Source: Streptomyces poriferorum (lineage in GTDB: Bacteria > Actinomycetota > Actinomycetes > Streptomycetales > Streptomycetaceae). Taken from it: a DNA stretch of 52,215 nucleotides. The notes under the pieces were generated by a model that did no database searches, was not told the DNA's origin, and saw only the letters and a program-made list of their open reading frames with translations. Below are positions 26,162-34,809 of the stretch, piece by piece (position 1 is the stretch's first letter; each line of letters starts with the position of its first letter). The stretch lies in NCBI RefSeq assembly GCF_019399235.1, contig NZ_JAELVH010000060.1, forward strand, positions 1-52,215, written 5' to 3'. The position numbers and the translations under genes were made by a program.

Positions 26162-26237
26162 GGGTGGGGTGAGAGTCGTTGAACCGACCCCAGTAGGCGT
26201 GGACAGTAGGCAGTCTGCAGAGACGAGGAAGAAACCC

Positions 26238-27200
26238 GTGAGCGACGTGCGTAATGTGATCATCATCGGCTCCGGCCCCGCGGGCTACACAGCCGCCCTG
26301 TACACCGCGCGTGCCTCGCTGAAGCCGCTGGTGTTCGAGGGCGCCGTCACCGCTGGTGGCGCGTTGATGAACACCACCGACGTGGAGAACTTCCCCGGAT
26401 TCCAGGACGGGATCATGGGCCCGGAGCTCATGGACAACATGCGCGCCCAGGCCGAGCGCTTCGGTGCCGAGCTCATTCCGGACGACGTGATCTCCGTGGA
26501 CCTCACGGGTGACATCAAGACGGTCACCGACACCGCCGGCACGGTGCACCGCGCCAAGGCCGTCATCGTCACCACCGGTTCGCAGCACCGCAAGCTCGGT
26601 CTGCCCAACGAGGACGCCCTCTCCGGACGCGGCGTCTCCTGGTGTGCCACCTGCGACGGCTTCTTCTTCAAGGACCAGGACATCGCCGTGATCGGCGGCG
26701 GTGACACCGCGATGGAAGAGGCGACGTTCCTCTCCCGCTTCGCCAAGTCGGTCACCATCGTCCACCGCCGCGACTCCCTGCGTGCCTCCAAGGCCATGCA
26801 GGACCGCGCATTCGCCGACCCGAAGATCAAGTTCGCCTGGGACAGCGAGGTCGCCGGTGTCCACGGCGAGCAGAAGCTCTCCGGTCTGACCCTGCGCAAC
26901 ACGAAGACCGGCGAGACGTCCGAGCTCCCCGTGACCGGCCTGTTCATCGCCGTCGGCCACGACCCGCGCACGGAGCTCTTCAAGGGCCAGCTCGACCTCG
27001 ACGACGAGGGCTACCTCAAGGTCGCGGCTCCCTCGACGCGCACCAACCTCACCGGTGTCTTCGGCGCCGGCGATGTCGTCGACCACACCTACCGGCAGGC
27101 CATCACCGCTGCCGGCACCGGCTGCTCCGCCGCCCTCGACGCCGAGCGCTTCCTGGCCGCGCTCGCCGACGACGAGAAGGCCGCCGCAGCCACCGTCTGA
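26238..27200 (+). CDS. trxB: Thioredoxin reductase
   Basis: TrxB uses NADPH and FAD to reduce thioredoxin. The 320-residue protein has the FAD motif [15 protein letters not shown] (7-21), the redox pair Cys136-Ala-Thr-Cys139 (SWCATCDG), the NADPH motif [11 protein letters not shown] (151-161) and the C-terminal FAD segment [15 protein letters not shown]. The start is GTG 26238, behind GAGGAAGA; the upstream in-frame extension overlaps the SigR promoter and is not used. It is transcribed with trxA, 43 bp downstream. Confidence 0.97.
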   Translation: MSDVRNVIIIGSGPAGYTAALYTARASLKPLVFEGAVTAGGALMNTTDVENFPGFQDGIMGPELMDNMRAQAERFGAELIPDDVISVDLTGDIKTVTDTAGTVHRAKAVIVTTGSQHRKLGLPNEDALSGRGVSWCATCDGFFFKDQDIAVIGGGDTAMEEATFLSRFAKSVTIVHRRDSLRASKAMQDRAFADPKIKFAWDSEVAGVHGEQKLSGLTLRNTKTGETSELPVTGLFIAVGHDPRTELFKGQLDLDDEGYLKVAAPSTRTNLTGVFGAGDVVDHTYRQAITAAGTGCSAALDAERFLAALADDEKAAAATV

Positions 27201-27243
27201 TCCACGCCTTACCCCACACCCCCGCGAAGTTAAGGAGGCCGCC

Positions 27244-27573
27244 GTGGCCGGCGCCCTGAAGAACGTGACCGACGACTCGTTCGACGAGGTCGTCCTGAAG
27301 AGCGACAAGCCCGTGCTGGTGGACTTCTGGGCTGCCTGGTGCGGCCCGTGCCGCCAGATCGCCCCCTCCCTGGAGGCGATCGCCGCCGAGCACGGCGAGA
27401 TCGAGATCGTCAAGCTCAACATCGACGAGAACCCGGCCACCGCTGCCAAGTACGGCGTCATGTCCATCCCGACGCTGAACGTCTACCAGGGTGGCGAGGT
27501 CGCCAAGACCATCGTCGGTGCCAAGCCGAAGGCCGCGATCCTCCGCGACCTCGAAGGCTTCATCACCGAGTAG
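27244..27573 (+). CDS. trxA: Thioredoxin
   Basis: This small dithiol reductant works in the cytoplasm. The 109-residue protein has the WCGPC active site (Cys33, Cys36), the cis-Pro in MSIPTLNVYQGG and the normal length. The start is GTG 27244, placed by AAGGAGG six nt upstream. It is the second gene of the trxBA operon. A hairpin that contains a parS site follows. Confidence 0.97.
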   Translation: MAGALKNVTDDSFDEVVLKSDKPVLVDFWAAWCGPCRQIAPSLEAIAAEHGEIEIVKLNIDENPATAAKYGVMSIPTLNVYQGGEVAKTIVGAKPKAAILRDLEGFITE

Positions 27574-27593
27574 AGCCGGACAACCGTTCCGCT

Positions 27594-27607
27594 GTTTCAC
27601 GTGAAAC
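27594..27607. other. parS: parS site (perfect)
   Basis: GTTTCACGTGAAAC, exact, starts 21 bp past the trxA stop. Its right half is also the left end of the terminator hairpin at 27601-27640. Confidence 0.95.
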
Positions 27608-27640
27608 GGGCCCATCCCCTGAGGGATGGGCCCGTTTCAC
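27601..27640. terminator. Bidirectional terminator trxA / GNAT gene
   Basis: The arms GTGAAACGGGCCCATCCC (27601-27618) and its complement (27623-27640) enclose 4 nt. It ends trxA (plus) and lies 9 bp past the stop of the GNAT gene (minus). The outer right arm repeats half of parS (GTTTCACGT at 27634-27642). Confidence 0.88.
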
Positions 27641-27648
27641 GTTCCTGC

Positions 27649-28266
27649 TCACAGAGGCCGCAGCGCGGGCTCCTTCTGCACAGCCCCCAGCAACCGGTCC
27701 AGAGCCAGCTCTACGTCTTCCTTCCACGACAACGTCGTGCGCAGCTCCAGGCGCAACCGTGGGTGCATCGGGTGGGGCCGTACGGTCTTGAAGCCCACAG
27801 CCAGCAGATGATCTGCGGGCAGCACACAGGCGGGTTCCTTCCAGCGGGCGTCCCCGAAGGCCTCGATCGCCTTGAACCCCCGGCGGATCAGGTCCTTGGC
27901 AACGGTCTGCACCATGACCCGGCCCAGTCCCTGGCCCTGGTATCCCGGCAGGATCAGGGCGGTCATCAGCTGAACCGCGTCGGGGGAGACAGGACTCGTC
28001 GGAAAGGCAGTCGCTCTCGGCACGTAGGCGGGCGGAGCGTAGAGGACGAAGCCGGCCGGAACGTCGTCGACATAGACCACGCGGCCGCAGGATCCCCACT
28101 CCAGCAGAACAGCGGAGATCCAGGACTCCTTCTCCCGTTCGGCTCTGCCGCCCTTGACCGCAGCGTCTCCCCTGACCGGATCGAGTTCCCAGAACACGCA
28201 CGAGCGGCAGGGCTGGGGGAGATCAGACAGGTTGTCCAGCGTGAGCGGTACGAGCCGACGCCCCAT
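27649..28266 (-). CDS. GNAT family N-acetyltransferase
   Basis: The 205-residue protein has the acetyl-CoA motif A of GNAT enzymes (LPGYQGQGLGRVMVQTV), preceded by VDDVPAGFVLYAPP. It has an unusual N-terminus with PCRSCVFWELDP, found in a Streptomyces/actinobacterial subfamily at this locus. The acceptor is unknown. It is transcribed alone on the minus strand, between trxA and parB, and converges with trxA. The role is inferred only from the fold. In M. tuberculosis the wall regulator CwlM occupies the neighbouring place after trxC, but this protein is not an amidase. Confidence 0.88.
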   Translation of the reverse strand: MGRRLVPLTLDNLSDLPQPCRSCVFWELDPVRGDAAVKGGRAEREKESWISAVLLEWGSCGRVVYVDDVPAGFVLYAPPAYVPRATAFPTSPVSPDAVQLMTALILPGYQGQGLGRVMVQTVAKDLIRRGFKAIEAFGDARWKEPACVLPADHLLAVGFKTVRPHPMHPRLRLELRTTLSWKEDVELALDRLLGAVQKEPALRPL

Positions 28267-28439
28267 GAAGGCTGTTCCTCACTTCCCTCACCCACCGCGT
28301 CATGTGACGGCCGGTGCACTCCGTTCGCGGAGGTGGATCAAATGGATGCGCCCTACCAGAACGCATCGTATCCACCGAGGGATCAAGCCGACACCGTGAA
28401 GAAGCAAAGGGCGGACCGTCACCTGAAGGAAAGCGAAAA

Positions 28440-28477
28440 GCGGGCCGTGCTCCGTCATCCGCCGGAGCACGGCCCGC
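28440..28477 (-). terminator. Terminator of parAB
   Basis: A 15-bp stem (GCGGGCCGTGCTCCG at 28440-28454 and its complement at 28463-28477) with an 8-nt loop lies 18 bp past the parB stop. The rest of the 229-bp gap to the GNAT start (28267-28439) carries that gene's upstream region. Confidence 0.88.
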
Positions 28478-28495
28478 CACTCACCACCCGGAACG

Positions 28496-29599
28496 TCAGC
28501 TCTCGTCGTCCTCGGCCGGCTCCTCAGCGGAGGTGCGGTCCAGGACACGCCCCTCGCCGGGCGCGAGGCTGCCGAGAATGCGGTCCAGATCCTCCATCGA
28601 TGCGAACTCGACGACGATCTTTCCCTTCTTCTGCCCGAGGTCGACCTTCACCCTGGTCTCGAACCGGTCGGACAGCCGGGACGCCAGGTCGGTCAGCGCC
28701 GGCGACAGCCGACCCCCGGCCCGAGGCCCCTTCGCCCGTGCCGTGCTCGTGGGCCTGGAGCTCATGAGCGTCACGATCTCCTCGACCGCGCGCACGGAGA
28801 GCCCTTCGGCCACGATGCGATGCGCCAGCTTGTCCTGCTCCTCGGAGTCGTCCACCGACAACAGCGCCCGTGCGTGTCCTGCCGACAGCACCCCGGCCGC
28901 GACCCTGCGCTGAACCGGCGGCGACAGGCGCAACAGACGCAGGGTGTTGGACACCTGCGGCCGGGAACGCCCGATCCGGTCCGCCAGCTGGTCATGGGTG
29001 CACTTGAAGTCCTTGAGCAGCTGGTCGTACGCGGCTGCCTCCTCCAACGGGTTCAGCTGAGCCCGGTGGAGGTTCTCCAGAAGCGCGTCCAGAAGGAGCT
29101 TCTCGTCGTCGGTGGCCCGGACGATCGCCGGGATCTGCTTCAGATCGGCCTCACGGCAGGCCCTCCAGCGCCGCTCGCCCATGATGAGTTCGAAGCGCCC
29201 GGACGCCGCTTTCCGTACGACGACGGGCTGGAGAAGACCCACCTCCTTGATGGAGGTGACCAGCTCGGCGAGCGCGTCCTCGTCGAACACCTCACGCGGC
29301 TGACGAGGGTTCGGCGTGATCGAGTCGATGGGAAGCTCGGCGAAGTACGCCCCGGCCACCTCGGCCGGGCCGGCGGTGCCGTCGGACACCGAGACCGGTG
29401 CGCTCGGCTCCGGCACCACAGGGCCACCCGAGCCAAGGGTGGTCACCTTCGCGACGGCCACACCCCGCTCGGACGTCAGCACCGGCATCGTCCCGGACGA
29501 GGACGTACCCATCCCGGCGGGCGGCACCTGCTTCTCCTGCGGAGCGGCGGGGATCAGGGCACCTAGCCCTCGCCCCAAACCTCTGCGACGCTCACTCAC
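28496..29599 (-). CDS. parB: Chromosome partitioning protein ParB
   Basis: ParB binds parS, spreads as a CTP-dependent clamp and organises the origin region, especially during sporulation. The 367-residue protein has the N-terminal ParA-contacting [14 protein letters not shown] (4-17), the CTP-binding domain with [12 protein letters not shown] and GERRWRA (141-147), a helix-turn-helix ([20 protein letters not shown], 201-220) and a C-terminal dimer domain ending in an acidic tail. It overlaps parA by 4 bp (ATGA). Perfect parS sites in this window are its substrate. Confidence 0.98.
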   Translation of the reverse strand: MSERRRGLGRGLGALIPAAPQEKQVPPAGMGTSSSGTMPVLTSERGVAVAKVTTLGSGGPVVPEPSAPVSVSDGTAGPAEVAGAYFAELPIDSITPNPRQPREVFDEDALAELVTSIKEVGLLQPVVVRKAASGRFELIMGERRWRACREADLKQIPAIVRATDDEKLLLDALLENLHRAQLNPLEEAAAYDQLLKDFKCTHDQLADRIGRSRPQVSNTLRLLRLSPPVQRRVAAGVLSAGHARALLSVDDSEEQDKLAHRIVAEGLSVRAVEEIVTLMSSRPTSTARAKGPRAGGRLSPALTDLASRLSDRFETRVKVDLGQKKGKIVVEFASMEDLDRILGSLAPGEGRVLDRTSAEEPAEDDES

Positions 29600-30672
29600 T
29601 GGATCCCCTCCGAAGTATTCTGCTGGCTGTTCCGGCTGCCCGTCTGGGCGTGCTGGGCCTCGTACTGGACCCCGACCCCGCGCAACGCGATCTCACGGGC
29701 TGCTTCGAGGTAGGACAGGGACCCGCTTGAACCGGGGTCGTACGTGAGCACGGTCTGCCCGTAGCTCGGCGCTTCCGAGATCCGCACCGACCGGGGAATG
29801 CTGGTCCGCAACACCTCCTTGCCGAAGTGACTGCGCACCTCCTCCGCCACCTGTGACGCGAGCCTGGTCCGGCCGTCGTACATGGTGAGCAGGATGGTCG
29901 ACACATGGAGATCGGGGTTGAGATGCCCCCGCACCAGGTCGACGTTGCGCAGTAGCTGACCCAGCCCTTCCAGCGCGTAGTACTCGCACTGAATCGGGAT
30001 CAGCACCTCCGCGCCGGCCACCAGAGCATTGACCGTCAGCAGGCCGAGCGAGGGCGGGCAGTCGATCAGGATGTAGTCGAGCGGCTGCTCGTACGCCTGG
30101 ATCGCTCGCTGCAGCCGGCTCTCCCGCGCCACCAGCGACACCAGTTCGATCTCCGCACCGGCGAGATCGATGGTCGCCGGGGCACAGAAGAGACCCTCGA
30201 CGTCCGGGACCGGCTGGACCACGTCGGAGAGCGGTTTGCTCTCCACCAGGACGTCATAGATGGAGGGGACCTCGGCATGGTGGTCGATCCCCAGAGCCGT
30301 AGAGGCGTTCCCCTGCGGGTCGAGGTCGACCACCAGAACACGTGCACCGTGAAGTGCCAGCGAGGCGGCAAGGTTGACCGTCGAGGTGGTCTTGCCTACC
30401 CCGCCCTTCTGGTTGGCCACCACCATGACCCGCGTCTGGTCAGGCCGCGGCAGCCCCTCGCCGGCACGGCCGAGGGCCTCCACCGCCAGCTGGGCCGCAC
30501 GACCGATGGGTGTGTCATCCATCGGCGGCGGTGTTTCACGTGAAACACCGTCCCCCGCCGATTCGGATCGGGGACCGGGGACCGGATCGGTCATCGGTCC
30601 CGCGATGTTGGCGTCGGACCGCAAGGATTCACTCTCCTCGACTTCAGGCTCGCAATGAGCAGAGCCTGCCAT
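29596..30672 (-). CDS. parA: Chromosome partitioning ATPase ParA
   Basis: ParA is a Walker-type ATPase that polymerises on DNA and pulls ParB-parS complexes to the cell tip. With ATG 30672 the protein has 358 residues, with the deviant Walker [11 protein letters not shown] (87-96) and [16 protein letters not shown]. The frame stays open to a GTG at 30834 (412 aa), preceded by CAGGGG inside a hairpin. I prefer 30672 because the extra 54 codons have only about 55 % GC at third positions and contain DnaA boxes and parS DNA. Either way residues before the ATPase carry a second in-frame parS (VSRET). The operon partner is parB. Confidence 0.93.
   Translation of the reverse strand: MAGSAHCEPEVEESESLRSDANIAGPMTDPVPGPRSESAGDGVSRETPPPMDDTPIGRAAQLAVEALGRAGEGLPRPDQTRVMVVANQKGGVGKTTSTVNLAASLALHGARVLVVDLDPQGNASTALGIDHHAEVPSIYDVLVESKPLSDVVQPVPDVEGLFCAPATIDLAGAEIELVSLVARESRLQRAIQAYEQPLDYILIDCPPSLGLLTVNALVAGAEVLIPIQCEYYALEGLGQLLRNVDLVRGHLNPDLHVSTILLTMYDGRTRLASQVAEEVRSHFGKEVLRTSIPRSVRISEAPSYGQTVLTYDPGSSGSLSYLEAAREIALRGVGVQYEAQHAQTGSRNSQQNTSEGIQ
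30533..30546. other. parS: parS site inside parA
   Basis: GTTTCACGTGAAAC, exact, encodes V-S-R-E-T in the N-terminal region of ParA, in the same reading phase as the parS in the anti-sigma gene. The flanks extend the palindrome (CGGT...ACCG). Confidence 0.95.
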
Positions 30673-30708
30673 GGTTTCGGGGTCGCGAACCAGCGAGGCC
30701 CGCTCTTC

Positions 30709-30735
30709 TGTGGATGAATCCACTTCTGTGGACAA
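30709..30735 (-). promoter_or_regulatory. DnaA boxes upstream of parA
   Basis: On the parA strand, TTGTCCACA (30727-30735, perfect) and TCATCCACA (30709-30717, one or two mismatches) are followed by the same bases GAAG. The pair is 18 bp apart and lies 37-63 nt upstream of ATG 30672. If that start is right, DnaA could act on the parAB promoter. Confidence 0.6.
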
Positions 30736-30818
30736 CTCCGTAGCCCTAACGGGCCTGCGATGGCGAGGGGCGGCGGCCGCACGACCGCGGCCGATGATTC
30801 CATGCAGCAGAGAGCGAC

Positions 30819-30832
30819 GTTTCACGTGAAAC
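30819..30832. other. parS: parS site upstream of parA
   Basis: GTTTCACGTGAAAC, exact, lies at the far end of the parA upstream region, just inside the alternative GTG start at 30834. It is the perfect site nearest to oriC in this window, about 6 kb away. Confidence 0.95.
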
Positions 30833-30837
30833 ACGAT

Positions 30838-30862
30838 GCCCCTGCAGCGTAGCTACAGGGGC
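30838..30862 (-). terminator. Hairpin between rsmG and parA
   Basis: GCCCCTG (30838-30844) pairs with CAGGGGC (30856-30862); an inner AGC/GCT pair continues across one mismatch. It may end the rnpA-to-rsmG transcript. It contains the CAGGGG that would serve the GTG 30834 start. Confidence 0.55.
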
Positions 30863-30927
30863 ACGACACTCCGCGCGGGGTACGCACAGCTGCGCCCAGC
30901 GACGACGGCCGGTACGCACAGCTGCGC

Positions 30928-31644
30928 TCAGCGACGACGTCGGGTCCGGCTGACCCGCGCGGCCTTGGCACGCTTTGCGGCGAACCTCACACCGCCAGGA
31001 CTCTCGCCCACCACCACACGCACCACGGTGGACATCGGGTCGACGACGCCTTCGCCTACGTGGAGCACCTCTGTCTCCACGACGCCGAGCTTGCTGAGGG
31101 CCGCTCGCGCGCCGTTAATCTCCTCCTCGGCGGTATCGCCCTTGAGCGCCAGCATCTCGCCGTACGGGCGCAGCAGGGGCACTCCCCAGCCCGCCAGGCG
31201 ATCCAGCGGTGCGACCGCCCGAGCCGTCACCACATGCACCGGCTGGAGCGTGCCCAGAACTTCCTCGGCCCGGCCACGGACGACCGTCACATGATCGAGC
31301 CCCAGCAGCTCGACGACCTCCTGGAGGAAGTTCGTACGCCGCAGCAACGGTTCCAGCAGGGTGATCTTCAGGTCCGGGCGCACCAGCGCCAGGGGAATCC
31401 CCGGAAGGCCCGCGCCGGAGCCCACATCGCAGACCGTGACGCCGTCAGGGACGACCTCGGAGAGCACCGCGCAGTTCAGCAGGTGCCTCTCCCACAGACG
31501 CGGGACCTCGCGCGGACCGATCAGCCCACGCTTGACCCCCGCGTCGGCCAGCAGTTCCGCGTACCGGACGGCCTCGGGAAAGCACTCACCGAACACCTCC
31601 CGGGCCTCGTCGGGCGCCTGGGGAAGCGCTACTTCCTCCGTCAC
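30928..31644 (-). CDS. rsmG: 16S rRNA (guanine-N7) methyltransferase RsmG (GidB)
   Basis: RsmG methylates G527 (E. coli numbering) of 16S rRNA; loss gives low-level streptomycin resistance and, in S. coelicolor, raised antibiotic output. The 238-residue protein has [13 protein letters not shown], the SAM-binding [20 protein letters not shown] (about 70-89), [15 protein letters not shown] and [11 protein letters not shown] basic tail ends in RTRRRR. The start is GTG 31644 with AAGGACGG upstream. It follows jag after a terminator-like hairpin. Confidence 0.96.
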   Translation of the reverse strand: MTEEVALPQAPDEAREVFGECFPEAVRYAELLADAGVKRGLIGPREVPRLWERHLLNCAVLSEVVPDGVTVCDVGSGAGLPGIPLALVRPDLKITLLEPLLRRTNFLQEVVELLGLDHVTVVRGRAEEVLGTLQPVHVVTARAVAPLDRLAGWGVPLLRPYGEMLALKGDTAEEEINGARAALSKLGVVETEVLHVGEGVVDPMSTVVRVVVGESPGGVRFAAKRAKAARVSRTRRRR

Positions 31645-31707
31645 GGGAACCGTCCTTCCATACCGCTTTACCGCACCATGGGTGGCTGACTATCAGGCTG
31701 ACAAAGA

Positions 31708-31737
31708 TCGGCCCCGTCTGCGAACAGACGGGGCCGA
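31708..31737 (-). terminator. Hairpin between jag and rsmG
   Basis: TCGGCCCCGTCTG (31708-31720), loop CGAA, then its exact complement (31725-31737). It is a 13-bp stem closed by a stable GNRA-like tetraloop 15 bp past the jag stop. Confidence 0.85.
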
Positions 31738-31752
31738 CACGAGAGGATCCGG

Positions 31753-32262
31753 TCAGGCCGGAAGGACGACGACGAAGCGCTGCGGCTCCTCGCCCTCCGA
31801 TTCGCTGCGCAGACCTGCGGCCGCGACCGCGTCGTGCACAACCTTGCGCTCGAACGGCGTCATCGGGTCGAGCTTCACCGGCTCACCGGTGCTCTTGACC
31901 TCGTCCGCGGCCTTGGCACCCAGCTCGGCGAGTTCCGTGCGCTTCTGGGCGCGGAACCCGGCGATGTCGAGCATCAGACGGCTGCGGTCACCGGTCTCCC
32001 GGTGCACGGCCAGCCGCGTCAGCTCCTGGAGTGCCTCCAGCACCTCACCGTCGCGGCCCACGAGCTTCTGCAGTTCACGTGCCGATTCACTGATGATCGA
32101 GACCGCGGCCCGGTCCGCCTCGACGTCCATGTCGATGTCGCCGTCGAGGTCGGCGATGTCGAGCAGGCCCTCAAGGTAGTCCGCTGCGATCTCCCCTTCC
32201 TGCTCGAGGCGGGTCAAGGTGTCGCTGCCCTCAGCGGCCGTGGTGGTGGTGCCTTCCGTCAC
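31753..32262 (-). CDS. jag: Jag/KhpB (EloR) RNA-binding protein
   Basis: Jag proteins have KH and R3H RNA-binding domains and affect cell elongation in other bacteria. The 169-residue protein has an acidic N-terminal part, a KH core (VGRDGEVLEALQELTRLAV, about 67-85) and the R3H region (PMTPFERKVVHDAVAAAGL, about 132-150). The long N-terminal Jag domain of firmicutes is absent or short, as in other actinobacteria. The start is GTG 32262 with AAGAAGGAG upstream. It follows yidC by 14 bp. Confidence 0.95.
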   Translation of the reverse strand: MTEGTTTTAAEGSDTLTRLEQEGEIAADYLEGLLDIADLDGDIDMDVEADRAAVSIISESARELQKLVGRDGEVLEALQELTRLAVHRETGDRSRLMLDIAGFRAQKRTELAELGAKAADEVKSTGEPVKLDPMTPFERKVVHDAVAAAGLRSESEGEEPQRFVVVLPA

Positions 32263-32276
32263 GGATGGACTCCTTC

Positions 32277-33539
32277 TTACTTCTTGGACGGGTGCTTGGG
32301 CCGCTGCGGACCCTTGCGCTGTCCGGACTTGGCTTGGCGTGAGGAGCCGGACGCGGGCTTGCCCGCCGGCTTGGGCTTGTCGTCCTGCGGTGCGCTCTTC
32401 TGCAAGGAGGTCTTCGACTCGGACTCGCCGGCCTCCGCGTCCTTGGCCCCGCCCGGGTGGCCTGCGGTGGTCTGGCGCTTCGCCTTCGTCTGACGCTTGG
32501 GCTGCTGGCGCCTCTGTGCGGCTCCGCCCTCGGCCTCGGCGACGGCCGTGTCGCTCTTGGCCACCGTGCCGTCCTCCTGGGGGGCGAGGCCGAGCTTGGC
32601 CAGGCCGGTCACGAACTTCCGCTCGATGTCATTGCGGTCCGTGCCCTTGGCCACGATGCGCTTGACCGTGTTGCGCCGGGTGCGGCCCTTCACCTCACCG
32701 TGCGAGGTGACGCTCTTCAGGAGACGGCCGAGGTACTGCTCCTGCGCCTTGCTGCCCGGGGTGGGGTTCTGGTTGATCACGTACATCTGCTGACCCATGG
32801 TCCAGACGTTCGTGGTGAGCCAGTAGACGAGGACACCGACGGGGAAGTTGATACCCATGACGGCGAAGATCAGCGGGAAGATGTACATGAGCATCTTCTG
32901 CTGCTGCATGTACGGCGTCTTGACCGTGAGGTCGACGTTCTTCGTCATCAGCTGGCGCTGCGTGAAGAACTGCGAGGCCGACATCATCACGATCATGACC
33001 GCGGTGACGATCCGCACGTCGGTCAGCGAGGCGCCGAGCGCCTCGACCTTCTCGGCGCTGTCCATGAACTTGGCGGCCAGCGGAGCACCGAAGATGTGTG
33101 CCTGACGAGCGCTGTCGAGCAGCGACTGGTCGATGACACCGATCTTCTTGTTCGACGCGATGGCAGAGAGCACGTGGTACAGGGCGAAGAAGAACGGCGA
33201 CTGCGCCAGGATGGGAAGGCACGAGGAGAGCGGGTTGGTACCCGTCTCCTTGTACAGCTTCATCATCTCTTCGGACTGACGCTGCTTGTCGCTCTTGTAG
33301 CGCTCCTGGATCGCCTTCATCTTCGGCTGGAGCACCTGCATGTTCCGCGTCGACTTGATCTGCTTGACGAACAGCGGGATCAGGCAGATACGGATCAGCA
33401 CCACGAGGGACACGATGGAAAGACCCCAGGCCCATCCCGTGTCAGGGCCGAAGATCGCCCCGTACAACTTGTGGAACTGGACGATGACCCAGGAAACGGG
33501 CCACGTGATGAAGCTGAACAGACTGGCAATCGTGTCCAC
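32277..33539 (-). CDS. yidC: Membrane protein insertase YidC
   Basis: YidC inserts and folds membrane proteins. The 420-residue protein has a short N-terminal helix, the core of five helices and the conserved positively charged groove residue Arg50 ([10 protein letters not shown]). Later come [19 protein letters not shown] and [21 protein letters not shown]. The C-terminal 120 residues are a long Lys/Arg/Gln-rich tail ([17 protein letters not shown]), probably binding ribosomes. It belongs to the rpmH-rnpA-yidD-yidC-jag series, 3 bp after yidD. Confidence 0.97.
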   Translation of the reverse strand: MDTIASLFSFITWPVSWVIVQFHKLYGAIFGPDTGWAWGLSIVSLVVLIRICLIPLFVKQIKSTRNMQVLQPKMKAIQERYKSDKQRQSEEMMKLYKETGTNPLSSCLPILAQSPFFFALYHVLSAIASNKKIGVIDQSLLDSARQAHIFGAPLAAKFMDSAEKVEALGASLTDVRIVTAVMIVMMSASQFFTQRQLMTKNVDLTVKTPYMQQQKMLMYIFPLIFAVMGINFPVGVLVYWLTTNVWTMGQQMYVINQNPTPGSKAQEQYLGRLLKSVTSHGEVKGRTRRNTVKRIVAKGTDRNDIERKFVTGLAKLGLAPQEDGTVAKSDTAVAEAEGGAAQRRQQPKRQTKAKRQTTAGHPGGAKDAEAGESESKTSLQKSAPQDDKPKPAGKPASGSSRQAKSGQRKGPQRPKHPSKK

Positions 33540-33542
33540 TAA

Positions 33543-33902
33543 TCAGGCTCCTTGAGCATTGGGCGAAGTCTCTGCGGCCGGACCCGGGAGGTCGGTGGCC
33601 GACTTCCCGGAAGGCACATCAGCGGCGGAGTCCCCGCCCTTGCTGCCGCGTACGGCACTACGCAGCAGTTCGTGCCAGCGCGGACGTTTGCGTGGTGGAA
33701 CGTGATCCACGCCGCCGGGTGACCACGGATTGCATCGCAGGATGCGCCAGGCTGTCAGCGCCGTGCCCTTGATCGCTCCGTGCCGGTCGATCGCCGTATA
33801 TCCATAGTGGGAACACGACGGGTAGTAACGGCAGACAGGCCCGAGTAGTGGGCTGATCGTCCACTGGTACAGCTTGATGAGAGCCAGCAGCGGGTACTTC
33901 AT
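33543..33902 (-). CDS. yidD: Membrane protein insertion efficiency factor YidD
   Basis: YidD is a small membrane-associated helper of membrane protein insertion. The 119-residue protein shows the family core: [40 protein letters not shown] and [19 protein letters not shown] Ser/Pro-rich C-terminal extension of about 45 residues follows. It overlaps rnpA by 4 bp and precedes yidC. Confidence 0.95.
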   Translation of the reverse strand: MKYPLLALIKLYQWTISPLLGPVCRYYPSCSHYGYTAIDRHGAIKGTALTAWRILRCNPWSPGGVDHVPPRKRPRWHELLRSAVRGSKGGDSAADVPSGKSATDLPGPAAETSPNAQGA

Positions 33903-34270
33903 CGCGCGCCCCCTCCCAGCAGCCGCTGGAGAGCGGCATCCAGGTCTCGGGCCAGCTGTTCATGGTCGGCGTCACCCGAACCGGGCAACGCGCGTACGAC
34001 AACCAGGCTACCGGGGGGCAGCATGGCCAGCCGTTCGCGGACCAGATGGCGAAGCCTTCGCTTCACCGCTGTGCGGACGACCGCACCACCCACTGCTTTG
34101 CTGACAACGAAACCCGCACGCGGCGGGGGAGCAGTCTCCCCAGTCACGTGCGGGTCCGTTGCACCGCTGCGTAGATGGACGACGAGTAGCGGGCGGCCTG
34201 CCCTGCGTCCTCGTCGTACTGCGGTCGCGAAGTCCTCGCGCCGCCTCAGCCGATTCTCGGTAGGCAGCAC
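33899..34270 (-). CDS. rnpA: Ribonuclease P protein component
   Basis: RnpA is the protein subunit of RNase P, which trims tRNA 5' leaders. The 123-residue protein starts [14 protein letters not shown], and has [29 protein letters not shown], the position of the family's RNR motif. Here that motif reads R-T-A-V-K-R-R rather than R-N-R-x-K-R-R. Length is normal. It lies 21 bp after rpmH, and its end overlaps yidD. Confidence 0.95.
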   Translation of the reverse strand: MLPTENRLRRREDFATAVRRGRRAGRPLLVVHLRSGATDPHVTGETAPPPRAGFVVSKAVGGAVVRTAVKRRLRHLVRERLAMLPPGSLVVVRALPGSGDADHEQLARDLDAALQRLLGGGAR

Positions 34271-34291
34271 GTCATGACGACCTGTACGCGA

Positions 34292-34429
34292 TCAGGCGGA
34301 CAGGCTGGCGCGGCCCTTGCCACGGCGGGACGCGAGGATCGCGCGGCCGGCACGGGTCCGCATACGCAGACGGAAACCGTGGGTCTTCGCGCGACGACGG
34401 TTGTTCGGCTGGAAGGTGCGCTTGCTCAC
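34292..34429 (-). CDS. rpmH: 50S ribosomal protein L34
   Basis: L34 is a 45-residue, highly basic protein of the large subunit. The translation reads (V)[19 protein letters not shown], then [20 protein letters not shown] and ends in ASLSA; this matches L34 throughout. The start is a GTG at 34429 with GGAG upstream; the stop is TGA at 34292-34294. The gene is too short for most ORF cut-offs. It is the first gene of the minus-strand rpmH-rnpA-yidD-yidC-jag unit and diverges from dnaA. Confidence 0.96.
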   Translation of the reverse strand: MSKRTFQPNNRRRAKTHGFRLRMRTRAGRAILASRRGKGRASLSA

Positions 34430-34649
34430 TCGGGGGCTCCAGTAATGATCGTTTGTTGGCGGGACATCGCCTGGCTGTCACCGTGCGCCCACGAGAGACT
34501 CGCGTAAACGCCCTAGTTGCACCGCTTCACAATCACAGATCGTGATCTTTGCCCATCGGAGGCAGGCGGCAGCAGCCATCGACAACTCGACCTGGTCACG
34601 GTACGCGCGGCTACGCCATCCGGTCAAACCGACCCTGTCGGACCCCCCA

Positions 34650-34670
34650 TTGTGCACAGCCTGTGGACAA
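34650..34670. promoter_or_regulatory. Face-to-face DnaA boxes of the dnaA promoter
   Basis: TTGTGCACA (34650-34658) and TGTGGACAA (34662-34670) face each other across 3 bp. The same arrangement is known in the Streptomyces lividans dnaA promoter, where DnaA represses its own gene. Confidence 0.9.
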
Positions 34671-34674
34671 CGAC

Positions 34675-34704
34675 TTGAACCGCACGGGTCAGCCCGCCTA
34701 CCGT
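34675..34704 (+). promoter_or_regulatory. dnaA promoter
   Basis: TTGAAC (34675-34680) and TACCGT (34699-34704), 18 bp apart, directly follow the paired DnaA boxes. The start point would be near 34711, giving a leader of about 100 nt. Confidence 0.65.
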
Positions 34705-34809
34705 GGCTGAACCCCGGTTCTTTTTCTTCCCGCCTGCCGGTCCTCACCCATCCCGACCCATACGTCCCGAGAACCACACATTCGTGGGACCAGCGAGAGA
34801 GCGTGCCCT

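Larger units (their letters stand above)
34430..34809. other. rpmH / dnaA divergent control region
   Basis: This 380-bp gap contains the promoters of rpmH (minus) and dnaA (plus) and the paired DnaA boxes of the dnaA promoter. The stretch 34500-34560 is AT-richer and probably holds the rpmH promoter, but I could not fix the hexamers. No gene is seen. Confidence 0.7.

Noticed and set aside
27634..27647. GTTTCACGTTCCTG as an eighth parS
   Set aside because: Only the left half matches; it is the right arm of the trxA terminator hairpin.
32073..32086. GTTCACGTGCC within jag as a parS site
   Set aside because: Only the core is shared; both flanks differ from the consensus.
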